Below are positions 34,835-47,166 of a stretch of DNA of 64,000 nt, piece by piece. Source of the DNA: Plotosus lineatus (Eukaryota > Chordata > Actinopteri > Siluriformes > Plotosidae); the NCBI GenBank assembly GCA_024760905.1, contig CM045731.1:47402501-47466500 (forward strand), read 5' to 3'. Under the pieces are notes generated by a model. It saw only the letters and a list, made by a program, of their open reading frames with translations. It had not been told where the DNA came from and did no database searches. The position numbers were made by a program, and so were the translations under genes. The stretch's first letter is position 1; each line of letters begins with the position of its first letter.

Positions 34835-36010
34835 TGGTTCTTTGTCGAAAAAGGAGTACAATTGCAGCATTTCAGAGAATTGACACGCCATCTTGTAAAA
34901 TGCAAATTGCCATCTCAGTTTCAACTTCTGAAAGACATGGCATAGTGATGTGTGAAAAAATTCGAGGATTTGGGTGGTGTTTCCATGTCCACAAAGATAA
35001 AGAGTGTCTGTGTACTAATGGCTCTGCTTAGACAACGGTTCAGCTGCCACACCTGTCTGTTGCTTGGATTATCTTATACTAGTCTTTCTGCATTAATGAG
35101 CAGATGAAACAAACTCTTTTGTCAATTTTAAACCCACAAACAATGCATATCTATTCAAAAATAACATGAAACTCAACATTTCAATAACCCCCAAACCCTT
35201 CCTCCAAAGTGCTGCCTTTAAGATTTGCCATGTCCTGAATCTACTGCAAATAGCTCATGCTACTTAAGTCTTGTGATAGTTGATAGTGTGCAAAATATTC
35301 ATAAAAATGAAACCATAAAACGATTCAATGCATAATTACCCCCCCCACACACACACACACACCACAACACTACCACCACTACACTACCACCACCACCACC
35401 ACACTACCACCACACAATATACAAAGTGGTTATACTGATAGCGTGCAAAGTGGGGGATGATACTTATGCAAGGCTTTATCTATACAATATTTGAGTATTT
35501 TGTGTTTATAAAATGGAAAAACAAAAGGCAGTATTTTGATTACTGGAAAGCAATTTATTTTAATGAAAGTAGAAGAAAAATACACAGATGTGTTTCTTAC
35601 GTCTCTATGTTTCTGCTTGTTTATTGAGGAATTCACTTGTTTGCTGTTTCAGTGACTAGTTCAACCTCTAAAGAGATAAAATACACAAATTTTCAAATTT
35701 ATTATATATAAAAAAAAAAACCTGTAAAGTGTAGTGAAGTACACATATCACCTCACCCCCCCCCCATGTTTTCCCCATAATTTCATTAAATCCGACCATT
35801 AAAAGTCCCCTGATTAAATTAGAAAGAATCTTTCTGTGGTGCTCATTGTTTAATACTATCTTTTGATTGCTTCAATCTATACTGATCATAATCTCTAGCT
35901 ATTTTACACTCAGACAGTTTTACTGATACTGAAAAGAAATGCAGACATCATGTGGTTCCAAATAAATTGAAAGTAAAATAAATAAATAAATAAAAGTTCA
36001 ATAATTAGTG
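34835..36010. other. Non-coding, no recognised transposon
   Basis: Contains a C/A-rich tract with ACC repeats (35338-35415). No gene recognised. Confidence 0.45.
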
Positions 36011-36127
36011 ACTTTCTCATGCCACATCACTTCAATTCACTTATCCCTGAACATCCGGGGATGTCGTTGGGGCACCTTCATGGCGAGACTTGGGCTGATT
36101 TGGCCTGGCGGCGCCCATTCCTCTCCA

Positions 36128-36258
36128 GGTCGTGGAAACACGCTGACGGCTTTGCAGCCTACTCTTTACGAAAGTCAGCAATGGTTCTTTTACATGAACC
36201 TCTCACCATAGCCAGTGAGAGACATGGCTCGCCTTTGATAACCCAGTTAGCTGCACCT
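36128..36258 (-). mobile_element. SINE-A central-domain fragment
   Basis: Reverse orientation: acgctgacggctttgcagcc through ataacccagttagctgcacc. Both the head and the LINE-derived tail are lost. Confidence 0.75.
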
Positions 36259-36284
36259 CATGACAATCCAACTACAAACTAGTA

Positions 36285-36555
36285 TAACCAATTTACCGAA
36301 AGAAGTTCCTGGGTTTGAGGACCAAAACTTGGCAGTTTTCATGTTCTCCCTGTAGTTACATCGGTTTACTCCAGCTAATCTGATTTCCTCCAGCAGTCCA
36401 AATGCCTGCACATTAGGATAATGAGCTGACCTGAATTGTCCCTAGTTGCGACTATATATATTTGTACTGCCTCCATGATGGATGGAGGAACTATTCAGGG
36501 TGATTGATAGGCTTAAACACTAGGATTAAACATTTCAGCTAATTAATCAATAAAC
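36285..36555 (+). mobile_element. SINE-B copy, diverged
   Basis: Forward: gttcctgggtttgagg, ctccagcagtccaaatgcct, tail ggattaaacatttcagct. Confidence 0.65.
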
Positions 36556-36559
36556 GAAT

Positions 36560-36984
36560 TTAGACATTGAAATGTGATAGGCATTGATTATTATCAGGAT
36601 TAGCATTTAGCAGACAAGAACAGATTCATCAAGTTTAGCATATATTATATAGTATGCATGGCGATAAGCCATCTTTTAGAGATTCAATATTGTGGGAAAA
36701 TTAACAGTCATGCATTGAGCCTGAGGAGGAAAAATTGTTTTAGTATGTACTACATCGAAACGTAAGCAAAAAAAGCACTGAAATTAAATTTGTTTAGTAT
36801 TTTTTTCCCCACATTTTATAAATCATGAAGTACACAGGTGAGCCCCAAACACAAGAGCAATGTGTCTCGTAAACTCCCATGAAGAGTTTAAGTATATACT
36901 ACACAGCAACACGCAAACAAAATTCCTTCATTAAATCAAACTTCATATTAAGTAATTATATAATATCAAAATAAAGATAATTCA
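36560..36984. other. Non-coding, AT-rich
   Basis: Contains a loosely repeated motif (aagtatatactacacagcaac type) seen again near 37715-37745. Unassigned. Confidence 0.35.
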
Positions 36985-37318
36985 TTCATTTATTTTCTAA
37001 GCCGTTTATCCTAATTAGGGTCGTGTGGAGACAGGTGATCATTTCAGTCGACTCAGTGGAATGGCGGCGTACACCCCGGATAGCTCGCCAATTCTCACAC
37101 AACTATTCACACTCACACCTAGGGGCAATTTGGAACGACCAGTTAGCCTACTGTGTATGTTTTTGGACTGTGGGAGAAAACCTGAATACCCAAAGGGAAA
37201 TCCACACAAGCACAGGGAGAAATGCAAAGTCCACACAGAAACCGCCGAGCATCGAACCCAGGACCTTCGTGCTGTGAGGCGGACATGCTCACAACTACAC
37301 CACCATGCCGTCTAGAAA
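36985..37318 (-). mobile_element. SINE-B copy, full length
   Basis: Reverse orientation: (TGAA)n-type tail cattcatttattttctaagc, middle ggactgtgggagaaaacctg, head gctgtgaggcggacatgctc and accaccatgccg. One of the best preserved copies. Confidence 0.88.
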
Positions 37319-37319
37319 T

Positions 37320-38285
37320 GATTTTGTATCACAATTATGAAAATTAGCAACATCTGCCTGAAATACGTGAATAATCCTAAAATACTCATCCCATGCAATC
37401 CGCCGCATGCATACGGTATTTACTGCAGCCTCATGAATTGCACTCCAGTCTCAGGCTTTTGTCGAACCACTGTAAGTTCAGAAAGAAAATACATGAGATT
37501 TAATACATTTTATGCAAAACATACTGACCAGTATATTAAAGCTGGTGTGCATTAATCATTAGGCAAATATGTATCGTAGCTTTGAATATCACAGGTGGCC
37601 TGGGTGAGGGTGTTGTGATGCATCAACTACACCAGTCTACCTGAAGCAATGAAAATGAATTGAACCATTGTCTTTTAAACACCTGCCTATGGTCTCTTTA
37701 GGACCTGCAGCAATATGTCTAAGTGTATAGTACACAACAACGAATATACAAAGTTATCGCAGTCAAATCGAAATAAAGCTGTTACCAAGTCACGAGTAAA
37801 GAAATTCTGCATCACAAGGATGCTTTTCATAATACAAAATGATACTTTTCAAAATATAATTTCAATTAAATAAATAAAATCAAACAATCGGTTTTAGTTT
37901 GGGTTTGTACATGGTGCATGTGCTGATTTTTTATTTGTAATTACCATAAAGCAAAATCTTCTCTTAATAAATTTCTAATATTACTAATGATGAACTAATC
38001 TAACGCATATACTCTTCTGTGTCAACTGATAAAAGTAGGTGCGCTTCTACTTCGAATAGATCTTTCTGTCAATCATTAGCGACAAACAGACTCGTTTTAA
38101 TTAATGTTCACAATGGTGCACTAAATTGCTTTGTTCACACGGCCGATTCGAGAAACTCACCAAAGCTCAGGTCTTTTAAGAGCACTTGAATATTGATGGA
38201 GAGGCTTCTTCAGGCCTCTTCAATCAGTCTATTGTGTCGCCCTAATGTGTTCTCCGAGGTTGTTCTCAGTGTAGTTACTCGTGTT
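37320..38285. other. Repeat-poor non-coding stretch
   Basis: About 950 bp without recognised repeats. 38080-38270 has non-AT-biased sequence. Possible regulatory content, not demonstrable here. Confidence 0.4.
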
Positions 38286-38287
38286 AC

Positions 38288-38622
38288 TTCGGGTGGCACG
38301 GTGGTGTAGTGGTTAGCACATCTGCCTCACACCAAGGAAGTCTTGAGTTTGAATCCTGGGCTTGGTGAGGTGTTTCTGTGATGTTTGCATGTTCTCACCC
38401 TGGTGTATGGGTTTCCTCCAGGTACTTCTGGTTTTCTTCCACACGCCAAAGAGATCCACATTAGGTTAATTATCTGCTGCAGATTGTCCATTGGTGTGAG
38501 TGTGAATGGTTTTGTGTTTGTGTTGGCCCTGTGATGGTCTTGTGAGATGTTCAGTGTCAGCTGAGATAGGGTTCAGCCTCTGGGCAACTTATAAAGCATT
38601 AATGTTCAAAAAAATGAGTGAG
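38288..38622 (+). mobile_element. SINE-B copy, full length
   Basis: Clear tRNA-like head (ggcacggtggtgtagtggtt, B-box-like gagtttgaatcc), middle and tail ending aaaaatgagtgag. Confidence 0.9.
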
Positions 38623-38649
38623 TCAGATGTTCCCAGTTCATTATAAAGA

Positions 38650-38975
38650 TTACATGGGGCTGTATGGTGTTGTAGTTTTTAACACGTTAGCCTCACAGCA
38701 AGAAAGGTTTGTGCTCAAGTCCTGGGATCACCGAGGGTGGTTCCGTGTGCATGCATCACTACGCTTGCACTCCAGTTTCCTCTGACACTCCAAACACATG
38801 CACTTTAGGTTATTCCTTTTCAAATCCTTTCTAGGTGTGAATATGTTTATGAATTGCCTTGCAATAGACTTGCAAACCGTTCATGGGTTATCATGCTTTC
38901 CGCCCGGAGTCAGCTGAGGTAGGCTCCGACCATCTAGCAAGTTTAATAGGATTAATCAGTTCGGAGAAATCAATG
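38650..38975 (+). mobile_element. SINE-B copy, full length
   Basis: Head gctgtatggtgttgtagttt, gtgctcaagtcctgg; middle gacactccaaacacatgcac; tail ggattaatcagttcgg. In tandem with the preceding copy. Confidence 0.82.
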
Positions 38976-38979
38976 AAGT

Positions 38980-39290
38980 TTCAGTGTATAATTTGTAGCA
39001 TTACTTTTTGTACTGGTGTTTTCTGTGCGGCTTGTTTGCTGATGGAATTGTGCCCATTCTTGTATGTAAATGTAAGAATTATAATGTGGTCACAGTGAGA
39101 ATGTCTCTTATTGTGGGCTGTTTGGATGCTGTTTGCACAGATGGCAGTAAATCAAGTTATTTGAAAGGTGGTGGGTTGCAGTAAAGACACTGGCATTCAT
39201 CATGGCATCACTGCCTGAAAGCAAACAAAGTTATTTATAAGCACCCACATAGATACCTATCGTGAACCAAGAGATTGAAGGAGCAAAAGA
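38980..39290. other. Non-coding, no recognised repeat
   Basis: Unassigned. Confidence 0.45.
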
Positions 39291-39300
39291 AAGAGAGAGA

Positions 39301-39355
<55 letters not shown>
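39290..39355. repeat. (GA)n microsatellite
   Basis: About 28 GA units. Confidence 0.95.
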
Positions 39356-39358
<3 letters not shown>

Positions 39359-39359
39359 G

Positions 39360-40310
39360 GGTTACTAGAATCTCTGGAAGATACTGAGATCCGGAAATTG
39401 AGGTTCAGCATTATTAGCATTATTCACTTAAACATTTCCATGAAAGGTTCCTATTGTTTCCACAACTGCACTCTCTTATTTAATGAGCTCGATGGAATGA
39501 GGTTGGTGGACAAGCATCCTGAAGCATTAAGCAGCCTCGAAAATCCGTGTGGCATTAAAAACATGAAATGATAATCAAGCATGTTCAGCGTTGATAAATA
39601 ATAAAAGCTCTCTATTTTGCACCTCGGCCATGAAAGCTTACTGAATATTACTGGCTTTCATCCACACAGTTCTGTTTGTTGTTCAGCTTCTCTCATCTTT
39701 GTCAATACGAGCTATGATCTCCCATTAGCATGCGTCCAGCATGAGAGAAATGGATAAAGGTTGCGTACTGTTGTCATGGCAACCAAATAAATGGCACCCG
39801 GGGGCCAAACAATGGCCCGAGAACCCTTTTTCTCCCTTGGCCACATCTGCCACTCTGTATTCAAACTTACGGGATGTTGTGGTGATTTTTTTTTTTTTTT
39901 GTGTGTGTGCTTCCAAGGCCCTTCAAAAACGCACAGGCAGCGGAAAATGGGTGCACATTGGATGGAAGCCAATTTCTGTTTCACTCCATTGAATGATTGA
40001 TTCAAGGATTGGTACTAAAGGTAATGACTGTTTTGGCTTGGAACTCTTGCAGGTATTAAGGAACAAAGCAGCCAGTGCCAAATAATGCACTTTTTTTCTT
40101 TTAAAGTGATGATTGAAATGGTGCGATGAAATGGTCTACGGTTTCATTTATCTTTTCCGACACGTCAGACTGTTTACTTGTTTTTTGTCAGCTTGCGTAC
40201 TGAGCGAACTACAGGCATGCTACTTTGTCCTCATTGTACATTCATGCAATAAAGCCTGGTTTGACTCGATGTTTCTGTTTTTTTATTTTTTTTTTTTTTT
40301 TTTGCAGGAT
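39360..40310. other. Repeat-poor non-coding stretch upstream of sall4
   Basis: About 950 bp of balanced composition with only a short T run (39888-39900) and another at 40280-40303. No ORF looks real. One of the best candidates here for conserved non-coding sequence. Confidence 0.4.
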
Positions 40311-40317
40311 GACTTGT

Positions 40318-40319
<2 letters not shown>

Positions 40320-40392
<73 letters not shown>
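40320..40392. repeat. (CA)n microsatellite
   Basis: About 36 CA units. Confidence 0.97.
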
Positions 40393-40394
<2 letters not shown>

Positions 40395-40583
40395 CCCAGG
40401 GATTATCTGTAACAACCCCGCCATAATTCAATATAGATGTTATAAATGACTGTGGTACCAAGCAACCACATGCTGAGAGGACAGAGGAGGGAAAAATGCT
40501 GGCATGCAAACACTGTGGCTTGTGGCAACCTACTCACCTCAGATTAACTGGAAGCACCATGGACGCGTTGCATCCATGTAAAA

Positions 40584-40585
<2 letters not shown>

Positions 40586-40665
<80 letters not shown>

Positions 40666-40670
40666 CGCGG
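40586..40670. repeat. (GT)n(GC)n microsatellite
   Basis: About 36 GT units followed by about 6 GC units, alternating purine-pyrimidine throughout, so a potential Z-DNA former. Confidence 0.97.
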
Positions 40671-40674
40671 GTAT

Positions 40675-42060
40675 TAAAAAAAATCTTTATGGTTTCGTTA
40701 CAGTTTTTCATCTTGAAATCAGGATTTCATCCTTCAAATAGGACGGGAATGATATTGCGAAATCAGAAATCTGTGGAAGAGGCAGGACTGGTGCCTTCAG
40801 CTCCTCAAACAGATGTCCCTATTCATAAAAAGTTATACACGGTAGAGGAGACAAATGGATCAGGAGTCTGTGCGTTATCTGCACCTTTTCATGTGTAAAT
40901 GAAGGTTCATGAATGTGACTTTTCCAGCAACAGGTTTTTGATGTCAGTATATATGAGATGAGTGTACTGCCCCCGCTGAACCACACAAACAATAGCCTAT
41001 GGCCATGGTCAATTCAGAGCCAATGGCTCAAGCCTTTGTCCTTGTACTACTCCTCTGGCCAGCAGCTTATGGATAGAGTGGAAACACAGAGAGAGGCTGT
41101 TTGAAAGAGGAGACAAAAAGATATTGAATAATCGAATACATCGCATGCATAAGTCCACCATGCTTGATTCCAACTGATTATAGCGATTGAGCGAAGAAGA
41201 ACGATGGATACAGACTGCCTTCTTATTTACGTCCCCAAAGTTAGACACCCAAGACTAAAAACATTATGCAAGTGCATTTTCCCCTGAGTAATATACGTAC
41301 AGAGGTTAAGTACATTTAGCTTCATAAAATAACCAAAATGGTTACAAAGTGGCTGTGATCTGCTCTGAATTACTATTCACTACACTATGTGATCTCTTAC
41401 AAGGTTCATGAACTCCATAAGCAAACATGATTCACCTTAAATCCCATCCTTCAAACCCCCAGCACCAAAGCTCAGACACTGATATAACCTAACAATCCCT
41501 CTCCGACTACAAACATGTAGTACAGGTTCGAAGACCCAGTTTTGTCACCACACGTTTATGCAACAGCCCAGCGCTTTTGACTTTAGGCGTGCCTAGTCAT
41601 GCAGAGCTGAGGCCAGCTTTGCACCGAGGGTGTCCACCCTCTGCTGTCTATATTGATCCAACAAATTTGCCACAAATCATTATACAAATGCCCAGTGGGG
41701 GGCTATAGAAGCCAGTGGAAGTGCCCCATTCAGACTGCTTGTGCCCGTGCCGAGAGGCAGACCCAGTGCCTGGTTCATTTCATTGGATTGAGAGACTCTG
41801 ATCATTCGGCCATCTGTGGGGTGGGCTGGTCCACGCTCATAAGCTCTTTATGCTCCTTCAGATGTAACAAAAAAATTAGAAAGCAAACCAGAAATCAAAG
41901 CGGAGAAGCTGGCAGGTGCTTCGAATCCAACAACAGGGCCTTCTAAGTTAAGGGATCCTTTTATATAGGCTGGTATTATAAACCTAGAACCCTTTTCAAC
42001 TGATTTAATATACAGTTCACTGTACAGTGTTTCTACGTTTCATAAAACCGTATATGTATA
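40675..42060. other. Non-coding, no recognised repeat
   Basis: About 1.4 kb. 41000-41250 and 41500-41940 have near-even base composition but no ORF with recognisable homology. Confidence 0.4.
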
Positions 42061-42067
42061 TATGTAC

Positions 42068-42069
<2 letters not shown>

Positions 42070-42124
<55 letters not shown>
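42070..42124. repeat. (TA)n microsatellite
   Basis: About 27 TA units directly at the 5' boundary of an RTE fragment. Confidence 0.95.
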
Positions 42125-42128
<4 letters not shown>

Positions 42129-42490
42129 TGAAAATGTTTAGGTCCTCTATGGGAGTAATGAGGATGGATAGGATCAGGAATGAGTACATCAGAGGGACAG
42201 CACATTTAAGAGGTTTTGGAGACAAAGTCAGAGAGGCTAGATTGAGATGGTTTGGACATGTAGAGAGGAGGGATCGTGAGTATATTGGTAGTAGGAATCT
42301 GAGGTTGGAACTACCAGGCAGAAGGCCTACAGGAAGACCAAAGAGGTTCTTTATGGATGTGGTGAAGGAGGACATGGAAGTAGTTGGAGTATAAGAGTAG
42401 AAGATGCAGAGGATAGTGTAAGATGGAGGCAGATGATTAGCTGTGGCGACCCCTGAGGGGAACAGTCGAAAGGAAAAGAAGAAGAAGATA
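42125..42490 (+). mobile_element. RTE LINE 3' fragment
   Basis: Frame reads EMKMFRSSMGVMRMDRIRNE, REARLRWFGHVERR, then shifts near 42394. Ends with the standard 3' terminus and aaagaagaagaag. Confidence 0.88.
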
Positions 42491-42566
42491 AAACTGTCCC
42501 AAAATTATTTGGTTAATGTTTTGAACTACTCTACTGTATAAATAAATAAGGTACAAATAATATAAT

Positions 42567-42815
42567 TGCCCCTAAGTGAGAGTGTGTAAGTTTGTGTGAG
42601 TGTTCGTCATCCGATGGCTCGAATGTCCATGGTGTACCACCCAGTCGGCTGAGATAGGCGCCAGCCTCCCTGCGACACTAATGTATGTGTGTGTCAGCCC
42701 TGCAATGGTTTGGCAAGCTGTTCAGGTTGTAACCTGCTATTGCCCATTGTCGACCACGATATGCTTCAGCCTCTCTGTGTCCCTAATAGGATAATGCGAT
42801 TTGGAGTGACATTAA
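42567..42815 (+). mobile_element. SINE-B tail fragments, duplicated
   Basis: Two successive partial tails (cgatggctcgaatgtccatg and ctgcaatggtttggcaagct). Confidence 0.55.
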
Positions 42816-43269
42816 ACAGTTATGTACAGAAGGCATGTTGGATGTTGTTGAATATTCCACCAAGACTGAGACGCGTCATAGTTTAAGTAGATATAACTTG
42901 GGCATGTAAGTCGAAAAAGCCCCTTAAAACTAGATTTTTATTGTTTATTTTTTTAATTATTATGGTGGATGCAGACAAGCTCCCAGTGCAGGCAGGTGCA
43001 GAGATAAAGAGTTGCGCAATGGTGTCCCGTTACACCCTTTTCAGGGTTTTGGTATTGCTATACGGAAGCATAATAGAAACCAAAAAAACTAAAATACGAT
43101 TTTTTCCAATTTGTATTTACATATTTTAACCCTGACAAACTGTTCAGTTAACTGTGCAATTTGAGTCCTGGTAATGAGCAGCATCGAGAGTATACTACAC
43201 ATCAGGAAAACTGACCCCAAAGAGGTGGGTTTACAGTAACACAGTAATTCAAAGAAGTAATATATTGAT
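42816..43269. other. Non-coding, unassigned
   Basis: No recognised element. Confidence 0.45.
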
Positions 43270-43275
43270 TTGATT

Positions 43276-43577
43276 GATGATTGATTAACTGTTTGGGTTT
43301 TTATACCCGAGCCTAGCGGCTCATCAGGCCGGTGCTTATCCCCGGTTTCCGTAGCATGAAGCAATCAGGAGTTGAACTCCACATGGATGGGATGCTAGTC
43401 CATCGCAGGTTACCTTCCCAGTATATTTTTACTGGTACCCATTTGCTGGGTGAACAGAGGCACACTTGTGGTTGAGACCTTGCCCAGGGGTCTTAGCACA
43501 GTGAGGGTCTCAGTGGGATTTGAACTCACAACCTCCCGATCATGAGCCCAACACTCTAACCACTACATCACCAGCTC
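43276..43577 (-). mobile_element. SINE-C copy
   Basis: Reverse orientation, nearly identical in order to 5809-6120: ggtttttatacccgagccta, cagtatatttttactggtac, and head atttgaactcacaacctccc. Confidence 0.85.
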
Positions 43578-43766
43578 CACTTTCAATATATAGTTCAAGG
43601 AAACACAAGAAAACCAAACTAAGATGAAATTTTCTGACAATTTTTCCCCATATTAATGCATGAATGATGTCCTGTGACTGTTTGTCATTTTGATTCAAAC
43701 AGTATCTACTCAGAATAATGAGTTGTAATATCCATAGCGAACCAATCAGATTCCTGTGTAGTATAT

Positions 43767-44114
43767 CCATTCATTCATTTTCTGTAACCGCTTAAATCTA
43801 ATTAGGGTCACAGGGAGGCTTGTGCCCATCCCAGCCAACTCCGGGTGAGGGCAGAGTACACCCTGAATAGCTCACCAGGCCATCGCAGGGTGGAAACATG
43901 CGGACGGCTATGTAGCCTCCTCTTGACGAAAGTCAGCAATGGTTGTTTTACATGAACCTCTCACCATAGACAGTGAGAAACATGGCCAGCCTTTGATAAC
44001 TCAGTTAACTGCACACACGGGATAGGGCAGTGACAACCCGTGGAGATTGGGGCTTGAACCCCCAACCTTAGGATCAGTGATCCAGCACCTTTACCACCAG
44101 GCCACCACTGCCCA
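43767..44114 (-). mobile_element. SINE-A copy with SINE-B-type tail (chimera)
   Basis: Flanked by a perfect 13-bp target-site duplication CTGTGTAGTATAT (43754-43766, 44115-44127). The head and centre are SINE-A, but the tail (left side: cattcattttctgtaaccgc) is of the SINE-B/L2 type. Confidence 0.9.
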
Positions 44115-44127
44115 CTGTGTAGTATAT

Positions 44128-44551
44128 ATATAATACTAAATTTATTGATAAATATCAGTTATTCAAGGACGTCCTTACATTTTCCACATTTATTACAATA
44201 TGTTCTCTATTTATTACAGAAAAACCCAGTGATCTGATTAGTTCAAATCATAAGGATTTGGTTCCTTGGTTTAACAGGTGGAGCCTCAACTAGTCGAACA
44301 AACTGCAGCTGGAGATATTTGAGGCCTGTCAGTTTTGTAATAAGTGGAGTGCAGGATGACAGATATACAGCTAGAAGTGAGTGACAATGGCTTTAGCTCA
44401 TATGCGCAACCACCTCTGGTTACTTTGTTAATCATTAATCTCCCATTACAGTAAAGAAAATAAATTACCAGCACCACCACCAACAAAAAGACAGTTAATA
44501 ATTATCATAAAAAGTACCAGAAATATTTTTGGATTATAATAATAATTATTA
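44128..44551. other. Non-coding, no recognised repeat
   Basis: Unassigned. Confidence 0.45.
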
Positions 44552-44563
44552 TAATTTAAAATA

Positions 44564-44907
44564 GGCAGTGGTGGTCTAGTGGTATAAGGCGCCGGATCGC
44601 TGATCCAAAGGTTGGGGGTTCGAGTCCCACTCTCCACAAGGTTGTCACTGTCCCCCCCAGTGTAGCTAACTGGGTTATCAAAGGCCGGCCATGTCTCTCA
44701 CTGTCTATGGTGTGAGGTATGTAAAAGAACCATTGCTGACTTTCATAAAGAGTAGGCTGCAAAGCCGTCAGCGTGTTTCCGCCCTGCGATGGTCTGGCGA
44801 GCTGTCCAGGGTGTACTCTGCCCTCACCCTGAGTTGGCTAGAATGGGCACCAGCCTTCCCGCGACCCTAATTAGGATGAAGTGGTTACAGAAAATTAACT
44901 GAACTGG
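44564..44907 (+). mobile_element. SINE-A copy with SINE-B-type tail (chimera)
   Basis: Perfect 12-bp target-site duplication TAATTTAAAATA (44552-44563, 44908-44919). The head contains A-box-like tggtctagtgg and B-box ggttcgagtcc. The centre ends at cagcgtgtttccgccc, then the swapped tail ctgcgatggtctggcgagct follows. Confidence 0.93.
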
Positions 44908-45230
44908 TAATTTAAAATAATACTGTGGTACCTTGGTTCTCAAACTTAATCCGTTCCAGAAGGCTGTTCGAATTCCGATTTGTTCGAATTTCAAATCCGC
45001 TTTTCCCATTACAATTAATGTAAACGTTTTAAATCCGTTCCAAGATGCTAGAAACTACCTATTTTAAACATAATGTTATTGCATAATGTCGTTTATATAT
45101 CAAATTGTTTATTAAATGTGAAACAACAGGACAAACACACAAAATTCTAAATAGATTAATTAATTTTTTGTTTGTTTGTTTATTTTTGAACCAGTCTCGA
45201 CTTGCTTTAAAGTGGAACCCTTCAGGATTC

Positions 45231-45571
45231 CCAGGGCAGTGGTGGTCTAGTGGTATAAGGCGCCGGATCGCTGATCCAAAGGTTGGGGGTTCGAGTCCCA
45301 CTCTCCACAAGGTTGTCACTGTCCCCCCAATGCAGCTAACTGGGTTATCAAAGGCCGGCCATGTGTCTCACTGTCTATGGTGTGAGGCATGTAAAAGAAC
45401 CATTGCTGACTTTCGACAAGAGTAGCTGAAAAGCCGTCAGCGTGTTTCCGAACTGCGATGGCCTGGCGAGCTGTCCTGGATGTACTCTGCCCTCGCCCTG
45501 AGTTGGCTGGGATGGGCACCAGCCTCCCCGCAACCCTAATTAGGATGAAGGGGTTACAGAAAATGAATGAA
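45231..45571 (+). mobile_element. SINE-A copy with SINE-B-type tail, inserted in the pogo element
   Basis: Perfect 12-bp target-site duplication CCTTCAGGATTC (45219-45230, 45572-45583). Same chimeric structure as 44564-44907 and very similar in sequence. Confidence 0.93.
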
Positions 45572-45672
45572 CCTTCAGGATTCGAGCTCGGGTCTTTTTT
45601 CACCAAATCATCGTAGATTTCATGAGCTTTGCAGCAGATCACATCCTCACTAACGCTATCTTCTGCTAACTG

Positions 45673-45945
45673 CTACTCGTTTATGTACAGGAGCAGTAAT
45701 TTTTCCACCTCCTCCAGCACTTGTGGTCTTTGTTTGCTGATAACCGTCAAGCCTTTCGCCACATCGCTGGCTTTAACACTCTGTTTGTTCTTCAGGATCG
45801 CGCATATCGTTGATTTAGCCGTGCCATATTCCTTAGCAAGATCAGTAACACGCACGCCTGATTCATGCTTAGCTATCAGCTCTTTCTTAAACGCAACAGT
45901 TTTCCGCACACCAGGCCTTTTCTCAGTAGCTTTCTTTGGAGACAT
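45673..45945 (-). pseudogene. Tigger/pogo transposase N-terminal domain (remnant)
   Basis: 90 codons from MSPKKATEKRPGVRKTVAFK. The segment ELIAKHESGVRVTDLAKEYG and STICAILKNK is the CENP-B/Tigger-type helix-turn-helix that binds the transposon ends. The frame then stops; there is no second HTH or DDE domain. The ORF is open, so a short DNA-binding peptide is conceivable but not supported. Confidence 0.85.
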
Positions 45946-46574
45946 GTTTATTAGCTAATCTAACCAAGTAAACAAAAAAACACGGTATACTGTACTTTGT
46001 AGAACAGGAGCAAGCACATCCACACGCACACAGTGGTCGAGTAGAGTCAAGAGAGACTGATTTCCAGAAGTCGCGCACCTTTCCTCACTCTCGGTCTCGT
46101 TTTTTCTGGCGCATTTTCGGGTTCGATTTCCGAATTTTGTTCGACTTTCAAGACAAAAAAAAATCCCAGATTTTTTGTTCGAATTTCGATTTGTTTGTCC
46201 TCCAAAGCGTTCAAGAACCGAGGTACCACTGTATTTGTGTATCTAAAACCAAGGATAAATTTGTCGTCTGCTCCTGAGAACAAGAAAAACAAGAAAAGAA
46301 GCCGTGTAATTTTGGAAAATAACATGGTTATTGGACACCAGCTTTCTGTAACAGTGGAAACAGAGGCTTGGTGTACTGTTGCAATGATCCTCACCACTTT
46401 TGGTTATAAATTTATTCCACCCTGAACTCACGCCATTCACTTTTTAGTGCTTAATGTATTCAGGTGTTTGGGCGTTTGGGTGTATGCATGCAAAGGTGAG
46501 AGCCCTTCTGTGAAGAAAATCAAAACAGGATGTGACCCGAAGCCATTCACTCCAGTCCCACTCCACTACCACAT

Positions 46575-46872
46575 CATCTTTCCTTTTGGCTTTTTTCCCT
46601 TTCTCGGGAGTCGCCACAGCGAATCATCTGATTCGCACATTTGATTTGGCATAGATTTTTACGTCAGATGTCCTTCCTGTCACAACTCTTTTAGCAGGGG
46701 ACAGAAACACGCTGACGACTTTGCAGCTATTCTTTACAAAAGTCAGCAATGGTTCTTTTACATGCCTCACACCATAAACAGTGAGAGACATGGCTGGCCT
46801 TTGATAACCCAGCTAGCTGCACTGGGGGGGACTTGAACCCACAACTTTAGGATCAGCAATCTTGTGCCCTAT
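46575..46872 (-). mobile_element. SINE-A copy, RTE-type tail
   Basis: Perfect 17-bp target-site duplication CCACTCCACTACCACAT (46558-46574, 46873-46889). The tRNA-like head is partly deleted. Confidence 0.9.
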
Positions 46873-47166
46873 CCACTCCACTACCACATAAGCATTGAAT
46901 AAACATAAGAAATGAAAAAAGATAATACAGGTCGGTTAGTAAACAAGCAAGCAAGCAGGTAAGTAGATAAATAAATAAATGAATAACAGCTAATGGGTAG
47001 TGGTGGCCTGGTGGCAAGATACTGAATTACTGAGCCCAAGGTTGGGGTTCAAGCCCCACTATCAATGGTGGTTTGTCACTGCTGCCCCCTGCCCCCAGTG
47101 CAGCTAACAGGATTATCAAAGGCCGGCCATGTCTCTCACAGTCTATGGTGTGAGGTTTGTGTAAAC

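Larger units (their letters stand above)
44923..46231 (-). mobile_element. pogo/Tigger-type DNA transposon with nested SINE-A
   Basis: 1309 bp with terminal inverted repeats CTGTGGTACCTTGGTTCTC at left and CAGTGGTACCTCGGTTCTTG at right, and TA on both sides (44921-44922, 46232-46233). It encodes the N-terminus of a pogo-type transposase on the minus strand; most of the catalytic domain has been lost. A SINE-A copy sits inside it. Confidence 0.9.

Noticed and set aside
37015..37320. Short host protein-coding exons in 37023-37315
   Set aside because: The frames coincide exactly with a well preserved SINE-B copy in reverse orientation.
44564..44640. Genuine tRNA gene (A and B boxes present)
   Set aside because: The same tRNA-like head occurs in many dispersed copies, always followed by the SINE-A body and flanked by target-site duplications. 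It is a SINE head.
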